Origin: Sparassis latifolia
Lineage: Eukaryota; Basidiomycota; Agaricomycetes; Polyporales; Sparassidaceae
Direction: 5' to 3'
Length of the DNA stretch: 64,000 nt
Assembly: GCA_018466975.1 (NCBI GenBank)
Contig: CM031562.1
Span: 868,001-932,000, forward strand
The translations under genes were made by a program, and so were the position numbers. Numbering within the stretch: position 1 is the first letter of the stretch; each line of letters starts with the position of its first letter. The notes below the pieces were generated by a model, which ran no database searches, was not told the DNA's origin, and saw only the letters and a list, made by a program, of their open reading frames with translations. This document shows, in pieces, positions 57,915-64,000 of this stretch.

Positions 57915-58508
57915 AGGCCCAGCCAGATTCAGAAGAGTTTAATGCGGTGTCCGTATCACGGTCATGCATGTATTGTATACCTCTGGAGCTGCATTTCTCC
58001 AGGCGGGGTTTACAAAAGAGCTGTGGGACATTACCACATGTGGTGGCGTTCACGGGCGTCTAATGATAAGTTGCTTTGTTCCCGTTGCTCTGCGGCCGGT
58101 CACAAGCAAACACAGTTTTGTGCTGATATGCTCGCCTGTGGCATCGTGTAGCTGTCGGAGTAAAGCACACAAGGACATCCATTTGTTCTCACAATCTTAC
58201 CTCAGAAGCGGGTTACCTTTTGCTTTCCGGTCAAATGTCAGTCAAGAAATGCCGTTCCGAGTCTTTTGTTTCCACGGGTACTTCTGATGTGCTTAGGACT
58301 CCTCAACAACTTCTCAGATCCCAGTGCTTGTGCGTCCATCATTTACCTCTTGTACGCATCAGTCTCGTAGCCAACGATTCCATGAGGCAAGCACGAGGCT
58401 TGCGCGTTTTCCCTACGCTTTTGCTTCTGACGTGGCTGCACTGGCGATAATGCCATATGCCCAGGCTGGGCGACTGCGCTATACTAAAGCGCTGCTGTGG
58501 CGACTGAG
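57915..58508. other. Intergenic region, no recognised feature
   Basis: It separates the carnitine acetyltransferase gene from the small DUF-type gene. No gene or repeat recognised. Confidence 0.4.
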
Positions 58509-58514
58509 TATAAA
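58509..58514 (+). promoter_or_regulatory. Possible TATA box
   Basis: TATAAA about 150 bp upstream of the next start codon. Plausible core promoter for the single-exon gene at 58663; not further supported. Confidence 0.35.
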
Positions 58515-58662
58515 GGCCACCGCGTTCGAGCGACTGTCTGTGGTCATCCATCAGCTCTTGCGCAATCTTCAGGTAACGTCGAGTGTACACTGTCTATGAC
58601 CAATTGTGCTGATCATTGTCTTATTGTAGATCTCTTCTCTCCCTCCCTCCGTGCCTTTGATA

Positions 58663-59142
58663 ATGTCTCTGCCCCCTCCTTGCTTCACCCCCGGCTCTCT
58701 ATACCTTGCTGGCTTCGCACAAGCCCGCGGCCCACACGCTGCTCTCATCATCCCGTTCAGTCCCTCAGCCGGGCGCCTTGTGCACATCCGTATCGACTAT
58801 GAGCGGTCTCAAACTTGGGTATACCAATCTAAACTGCAAGAAATCACGGGAGACATGTTCCTTTCGACATTGATCAAGCTGCGAGACGTCTCTCTGGGCC
58901 ATGTGACCGTCGAGCAGCTCGAGCACGCTGCGGCGTATGTGCCACTACCACCCAATGACCACCACGGAGAATGTCTGCCATGGGCCTTGGGCGTCGTCCG
59001 GAAGCTCCAAGAGATGGGCTTGCTGAACGTGTCTGATGTCCATCAGCTGGGGGAGGAGTTTGTCCAATTTTCGGCCGGGAACTGGTTGTACGCCACACGC
59101 CATAGGTTCCCGAACGTTAAGGAATCTCAGTTCACCTCGTAG
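58663..59142 (+). CDS. Small fungal protein, unknown function (DUF6914-like)
   Basis: A single exon of 159 codons from the ATG at 58663 (MSLPPPCFTPGSLYLAGFAQ) to KESQFTS. The order is LVHIRIDYERSQTWVYQSKL, then EITGDMFLSTLIKL, then GECLPWALGVVRKLQEMGLL and FSAGNWLYATRHRFPNV. This pattern recurs in many Agaricomycete proteins, which I believe are grouped as DUF6914, but I cannot verify the number here. The family often occurs in many copies per genome. There is no signal peptide or membrane segment. Function unknown. Confidence 0.75.
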   Translation: MSLPPPCFTPGSLYLAGFAQARGPHAALIIPFSPSAGRLVHIRIDYERSQTWVYQSKLQEITGDMFLSTLIKLRDVSLGHVTVEQLEHAAAYVPLPPNDHHGECLPWALGVVRKLQEMGLLNVSDVHQLGEEFVQFSAGNWLYATRHRFPNVKESQFTS

Positions 59143-59359
59143 CCGTCCATGTATTTTTCATTATAGATAGAATGCATCGTTACCCACCTCTGACCTCATT
59201 CAACGCAACCCCGCTGTTCTGCAAAAAGTCTTGACAATTAGCGAGTAACAGACATATTATACATTGAGCTGAGATATGAAACCTGAGGATGGCCATAACT
59301 AAAACAGACCTCGCGACCATGTCGACTCCTTCCCTTGTGCTCGGGCACTAGTGAATTAT

Positions 59360-59901
59360 CTACAGAGACAAGAATTGATAGAGAGCAGGCAACCTATTCT
59401 GCTGGTACATCACGTCGGTGACGTCGTCCTTCAGTAGCATGCGCAACTCTTCTAGCGGGACGTCGACGCCCCGTTCAGCCAGCTTACGCTGCGCGACGGC
59501 CTCCCAGTCGACTTGGGGATATGTCTCCATTGCTACTGACAGATGATCCCAACCACGGAAGCCGCATTTGAGAGCAAGCTCGTCTCGCTTTTCTTCGGCG
59601 AGATTGGTAAAATTGTTGAGTGCCTGCGCCCTGTCAGCTGCAACGTCACCTGAGGATAAGAAAACAAATTTACTCGTCTCTCTAGCCTATCGATGTGCCT
59701 GTCTATCATCCTTATATCATCCATCATGGAATTATATTCCTCCTTGGTAAAGACGACGACATCGGAGTCCACAACTGACGTCGTGGAAGTCGGCTGTGTC
59801 CTGGCTTCTCTTGAACCCCAAATTGAACGCCTTGGAGTCCAACGCGGCAAGACACGCGGCCTTGCAGAAAAGACACTTCGAGATGAGCGTGTGAGAAACA
59901 T
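59360..59901 (-). CDS. Putative mitochondrial protein of unknown function
   Basis: The start is the ATG at 59901, MFLTRSSRSVFSARPRVLPR, an Arg/Ser-rich stretch without acidic residues typical of a mitochondrial presequence. Exon 1 continues with VVVFTKEEYNSMMDDIRMID and RHIDRLERR. A 50-nt intron with acceptor GCGCAG joins it to ALNNFTNLAEEKRDELALKC, GFRGWDHLSVAMETYPQVDW and RKLAERGVDVPLEELRMLLK, ending YQFLSL at 59360. The C-terminal part looks helical. I recognise no domain name. The 57 bp upstream of the start are followed directly by an inserted hAT-type element, so the native promoter is interrupted. Confidence 0.68.
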
Positions 59902-59957
59902 AGTAGCTAGTACAGATAGTACACAAAGGGAATTCGGATTCGCCCCTGTTCCCAAGA

Positions 59958-59965
59958 ATGGAAAG
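59958..59965. repeat. Left 8-bp target-site duplication
   Basis: ATGGAAAG, identical to the octamer at 60838-60845, immediately outside the left inverted end of the element. Confidence 0.8.
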
Positions 59966-60837
59966 CAAGGGGCATGCACCGGCAGATTCCGAGACACAGG
60001 GTAGGGGGAGGGGGGGGGGGCTCCGAGGCCCTTAACCGGAAATTATATATATATATTTAAAACCTGCATAAAATATCCTAAGCACCATGTCGGTCGGAAG
60101 GGGCCAGCAGTCTCACGAATATAAGTTGTGGTGAGCACAGTCCTTTAAGCTTTAATTGTTTTCATTACTCTAACACCAACATCTCAAATCTTTAGCTGTT
60201 ACCCTCGAGTCCCACGGGCGAGCCATCTACCTATCAGCTGGACGGTCCTGATCTAGCGTTGCGGGCTCAACCTGTGACCAACCGGTTGGATATTCCTATT
60301 GATCCTAAGCTTCCACCTGAGAGCGAAGAGGATTTGGACATCGACATAGCAACCCAGCACTCGACGGAGCCAGTAAACTCGGAATCCCACGAGGAGACTT
60401 TCTGCTGGTGTCAAGGTCCTGAATCGGGGGAGGCAGTACATCTGGCTGTAAGCAATGGGTGTGTTGACTTATCATTATTTTTCGTCGTTGCATCTCACGT
60501 CCGCGTTATCCTGCTGTCAGTACCACTTTGAATGTGTCGACCTCCTGGAGCCACTGAAAGGCCCATGGTTTTGCATGGATGAATGCCATGCAAAATATCA
60601 GAAATCTCATGCGCACAAGAAAAGGAGAACAATGTATTGATCCGCGTGTAGTTACAGAGCTATATTGATAGTATATGCATCGAAAAACCTTTGTCTCTAC
60701 TCTCCACGCGAAAACATACAGAAACCTTCCATATATGGACCGTGGGAAATTCACACGGGGGGAGGGGGGGGGTCTCAAGGGTGCTTAACCGGATTTTCTG
60801 ACCCTGTGTCTTAAATCCGATTTATGCATGCCCCTTG
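59966..60837. mobile_element. hAT-type non-autonomous element carrying PHD-finger exons
   Basis: 872 bp bounded by inverted ends. Both start CAAGGGGCATGCA (13 of 13 matching) and share GACACAGGGT 14 nt further in. Eight-bp duplications (ATGGAAAG) flank it on both sides. An 8-bp duplication and ends of the form C-A-A/G-N-G are hallmarks of the hAT superfamily. There is no transposase. Next to each end is a G-rich tract followed by CTTAACCGG (about 60003-60040 and 60758-60793); these two lie in direct, not inverted, orientation. The interior holds PHD-finger coding exons in forward direction. The element lies between two divergent genes. Confidence 0.8.
60196..60640 (+). CDS. PHD-finger protein fragment inside the hAT-type element
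   Basis: An exon open from an acceptor at about 60195 reads LLPSSPTGEPSTYQLDGPDL and continues EETFCWCQGPESGEAVHLAV to SNGC at 60462. A 58-nt intron at 60463-60520 leads to YHFECVDLLEPLKGPWFCMD, then KKRRTMY and stop at 60638-60640. Ligands visible are C-W-C, C-YHFEC and W-F-C-x3-C; the third cysteine expected after GEAV is absent, so one zinc site looks incomplete. PHD fingers usually read histone H3 tails. An upstream ATG at 60088 (MSVGRGQQSHEYKLW) with a GTGAGC donor is nearby but does not join in frame, so the start is unknown. Probably a captured or decaying gene part. Confidence 0.6.
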
Positions 60838-60845
60838 ATGGAAAG
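60838..60845. repeat. Right 8-bp target-site duplication
   Basis: ATGGAAAG, exact copy of 59958-59965, directly after the right inverted end. Confidence 0.8.
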
Positions 60846-60937
60846 CGTAGTGGTTGCGGTGTGTCACATATCATGTGACCGTCTCACGCGACGCCGTAAT
60901 TTTCAACCGTGACTTGGACTAAGACTTGGACCAAAAC

Positions 60938-62499
60938 ATGGACCTCCTCAGTCTGAACGACGATATCCTCTCCCTCATAGCAGCTCTTCTGTCTTCAAGA
61001 GACGCGCTTTCTTTGTCTCGCACAAGCAGGAAAGTCCATGTGATGGCGAAGCGACACGCTCTCTCGACGGTCGAACTCACTTCCTCGGGTCAACTCGCAG
61101 CCTTTTGCACATATATGCTCTGTGATGTGTCGACTCACTTACTGTGTCTGCGAAGCCTGAAGGTGACCCTGTCTGCGGTTGGAGTGGAAGATGAGGGAAT
61201 GATCGACTATGCCAGCTTCAACAGCGCGTCTCTGCTTGCGGCACTTATCGGACAGGCATCTCGTCTCAGATGCCTTTCGATTAGCTGCTTAGATGAGCTC
61301 ATAAAAACCGAACCTCATATTGGGGCTGCTGTTGCTTCTCTTCCTAACCTCGAGAAGCTTGAACTGCATGAAGTTGGTGCACGCGCACTCGACGTAGTGA
61401 GGAGGCTGCGGAGCAGGCCCCGCGTACTTAGCCTGCACTACTACGGTAGCAAAATCAACTCGAATCCAATCTCCTATACCCTTCGCAATCTTCAAAACCT
61501 ACAGATCGTCCGCCTCTCGGGTATCGTCTGGCCAGAGGAAGATAGTGCACCCGTCTGGACTAAGCCATGGCTCGGCGTCCGTGAACTCCAGGTGATGTAC
61601 AGTGAAGCTCCCATGACGGAATTCGTCCGCGCATTTCCCAATGTTCGCAAGCTCAGTATTCGGGGATTGTATAGAATCTATGACCACGTTCAAGAGCCGT
61701 TGTGCTGGCATAGCTTGGATTTCATCCATATCTACCAGTATGACGATCTTGCTCGCTGGAAGATAACTTGTCCCGTCTTTTGGCTGCGGTACGAGCAGTT
61801 CGGGACGTATCCACAGCAGATACGCAACATCGTCAATGCAGTGCGGGACATGACGCCCCGTATACTGTCCTTGACAGTCTGCCCGATTTCGAAAATCGAG
61901 TTCTGGACCGGTCTAGCGGACGTTGCTTCAAGACTCAGATATCTGGACCTCCGCTTGGGAAATCTGAGTCGACGTTCAAACTCTAGCTACCTTGCAGAAT
62001 GGCTGGTGAGATTGGTGCCATTCAACACAGGACAAAATTCGCGCATGCTGACATCAATGATATTCAGGATTCTATGCCTCCAGTCCTCGAATTGAATATA
62101 ATCTGCATCCGAGTGGGTGTAGACTCCAGGATGGTGCACCGTCCATTGACTCCAGGACACACAACCACTCAGCGTCCACCCTTGCGTCTTGCATCGTCCA
62201 TTCCCTCGCTGAGGTACATCGCTCTCGATCACGATATTGTGAGTAGCGGCACCACAGCACTCCCTATGGTGGAGAATGCGTCTTGGTATCGCGCCTGGGG
62301 ACCCGCGGAAGAGCGTCAGGTGCATACAATTCCGTCCCATGTGGGTGTGCGCGTCCATGGGTACTTGCATGCCGACGATATGGAGTCACTCGAGAAGCTC
62401 GAAGGTGAGCGTTTCTTATTCTAACACACTGTTGGAGCAAGTGCACTGAATCTTTTTGAAGAACTGTTCTCGCCGTCAGAAGTAGCCAGGAAGGACTGA
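60938..62499 (+). CDS. F-box/LRR-like protein
   Basis: The start ATG at 60938 opens an F-box-like helix set (MDLLSLNDDILSLIAALLSS, RDALSLSRTSRKVHVMAKRH). It is followed by LRR-like repeats (LPNLEKLELHEVGARALDVV, LRNLQNLQIVRLSGIVW, FPNVRKLSIRGLYRI, SRLRYLDLRLGNLSRR). Exon 1 ends SSYLAEWL at about 62008. A 74-nt intron joins DSMPPVLELNIICIRVGV, and further exons give LRYIALDHDIVSSG and HADDMESLEKLE. A last intron leads to the exon ELFSPSEVARKD, stop at 62497-62499. About 480 residues. F-box proteins supply substrate specificity to SCF ubiquitin ligases; the target is unknown. It is the right neighbour of the hAT-type insertion: the right target-site copy ends 92 bp before its start codon. Confidence 0.82.
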
Positions 62500-63111
62500 A
62501 GTAAATGTAACTAAATCGTACCCAAGTGTATGCTATATTTTGACGCGTGGAGTCTACGCCTTATGTCTCACACTTCGTCGTGCCGATATCGTTCTATTAG
62601 ACCACAAATATAACAATTGAACACGTTTTCAAGCGAAGATTTATCTCTAAGTTGCGGCAAGATCTCCCGGAAAGAATGCAGGAAAGACGTATTACAACAT
62701 GCATGAGGATGGCATACCTCAGGGTGACCGGTCCTTAAGTGTCTAAGTGTGAGCTAAATCATGGAGAAAGGATGCCTGATACGGAAAATTCGAAAGTGAC
62801 GGTATACGTGTCGAAAGACTGTCAAGACCGCAGAGTTTCACCAGTGAGACCCAAAACTAAAACTGAGGGAGAACGTGATATCGTTAAACGCATAGGGTAA
62901 TGTATGCTGAAATCACCGCGTGGATGTTAGTAAAACCCAGACAATTAAAAAAGTGCATGGCAAGTGCTCTAAAATGACATGAAAATTTATTGAGCTGCCC
63001 GGTTTGGCATTTTTGGGGAGGGAGAATCGAATATGGAGAAATTGAGCAGAGGGCGTGCTGTAGCTAAACATGTGTATGAGAAGACGCGTGGTTGGGCGGA
63101 AGCAACATGAT
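62500..63111. other. Convergent intergenic region, no recognised feature
   Basis: AT-rich stretch between the 3' ends of the F-box gene and the gene at the window edge. Nothing recognised. Confidence 0.4.
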
Positions 63112-64000
63112 TCAGACACTCGATGTACAAGGCGTGGGCGGCCGCTCGAAAATGACATAAACCTTGAGGTCTTTGTTCGATATAACGCGTGGCAAATAAG
63201 TCTGTGTAAGAGCTCGAGCCGCCAAAGGGGCCGCGGGACAAACAGGCGAAGGCACCATGAGTTGTAATTCGAAGACTGCGCCGCAGACCCCCTTCGGAAT
63301 GCTGACAGATGCAAGGACGGAGTCAAGCGTGGGCCAGTCCATGAAAATCCAGTTCTCCGGGAAGGGAAGCATGATGCGGATCACGAAGAGGGTCGTACGT
63401 GGGGAAATTAATTGCGTGAGCAGCTTGACTGCGAGGGGTGCCATTGGGGACCAATGAATAGAAGCGGCGACTCGTTCCAGGGCACTATCACGGATGGGAT
63501 CTGTTTCCAGAGCGAGGATGCCTGCTCTGTTCGCCGTGTCTTCGTCTATGATCGTCTTGAACTCGGCGTCGAATTCCGAGGTAGAATTTTCCTCGACTTC
63601 ATCGTCGTCGAGGTCTATCGAATAGTCTTCCATGCCATCCAGGTCAAGACCGCCATCGATGTTAGAATGATCATCATCGCCGGTTATGGCGTCGTCATCG
63701 TTGCCTGCAGCCTGAGCGTCGTAGTACTGCTGGGGCATGTCTCCGTCCTGGAATCGATTGTCGGGAGGCGTCGCATCGTCCTCGAAATCCACTATATTGA
63801 CCAGATGCTCAGCGAATTATAGAACACCACAGATATAGCACGTACTCCGAGAGACTCGCGAACATTGCTCGTAGGATAGATTTCTCAAAGTCGGAGCAAT
63901 CTTCCGAATTAAGGCGAAGAGGCTATCCACGTCCGTGTCATCCCAGTGAATGAACGCATTATCGACCGTGACACTCGCCCGACTCCCCACTAGCCACTGA
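63112..64000 (-). CDS. Unknown acidic protein, 5' part beyond the window
   Basis: The gene enters at 64000 on the minus strand, already open (QWLVGSRASVTVDNAFIHWD, DDTDVDSLFALIRKIAP). An intron of about 55 nt near 63790-63850 (GTACGT...ATAG) joins RVSR to MDFEDDATPPDNRFQDGDMP. A strongly acidic stretch follows (DLDGMEDYSIDLDDDEVEEN), then a C-terminal half ending FERPPTPCTSSV at 63112. The C-terminal half (SIHWSPMAPLAVKLLTQLIS, LPFPENWIFMDWPTLDSVLA) resembles the LRR-like tail of Agaricomycete F-box proteins, but the N-terminal domain is outside the window. Function not assigned. The Met at the start of MDFEDD is internal, not the start codon. Confidence 0.6.

Noticed and set aside
60000..60020. 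Poly-G run as a sequencing or assembly gap artefact
   Set aside because: A second, independent copy with the same CTTAACCGG neighbour occurs at about 60758, so the block is a real repeat.

Overview
The window looks like nuclear chromosomal DNA of a filamentous basidiomycete, most likely an Agaricomycete. Genes are dense, on both strands, and split by many introns of about 50-60 nt with GTRNGY donors. Recognisable proteins are fungal versions of eukaryotic housekeeping genes, mixed with Agaricomycete-style F-box/LRR proteins. Exon joins were made by eye from splice signals and family conservation; for every multi-exon gene the coordinates are the outer CDS limits.

Layout. 1-1737: no recognised gene. 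1738-5522 (-): PB1 plus multi-ZZ zinc-finger protein (NBR1/p62-like architecture). 6325-6940 (-): PHF5A/Rds3 splicing factor. 7343-14009 (-): UFD4/TRIP12-type HECT ubiquitin ligase. 14371-16196 (-): class III PLP aminotransferase. 17440-20572 (+): TFIP11/Ntr1 G-patch splicing factor. 21163-22327 (+): ribosomal protein eS4. 22600-24131 (-): F-box-like protein with an apparent frame break. 24775-27718 (+): Sec1/Munc18 protein. 28083-32845 (+): Rom2-type RhoGEF (DEP-DH-PH-CNH).

33.6-44.4 kb is the repeat-rich part. It holds a tRNA-Pro(AGG) gene, a decayed two-ORF non-LTR retrotransposon of about 8 kb on the minus strand, a 348-bp near-perfect palindromic foldback element, and an orphan ORF whose 3' end is supplied by that palindrome. 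Euchromatic genes then resume: a small conserved unknown protein (44405-44919, -), an S10 serine carboxypeptidase (45656-48588, -), proteasome ATPase RPT4 (49298-51237, -), PSO2/SNM1 nuclease (51470-54189, +), carnitine acetyltransferase (55050-57914, +), a small DUF-type protein (58663-59142, +), a putative mitochondrial protein (59360-59901, -), an F-box/LRR protein (60938-62499, +) and the 3' part of an unknown acidic protein running off the right edge (-).

The strongest unusual structure is at 59958-60845. An 872-bp element with inverted ends starting CAAGGGGCATGCA is flanked by a perfect 8-bp duplication, which are hAT-type hallmarks. It contains exons of a PHD-finger gene, and it sits inside what would otherwise be a bidirectional promoter of only about 156 bp between two divergent genes. 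The genes mostly serve unrelated processes: RNA splicing (two genes), ubiquitin/proteasome (two), secretion/polarity (Sec1, RhoGEF), DNA repair and acetyl-carnitine metabolism. I see no secondary-metabolite cluster, CRISPR array or prokaryotic operon.
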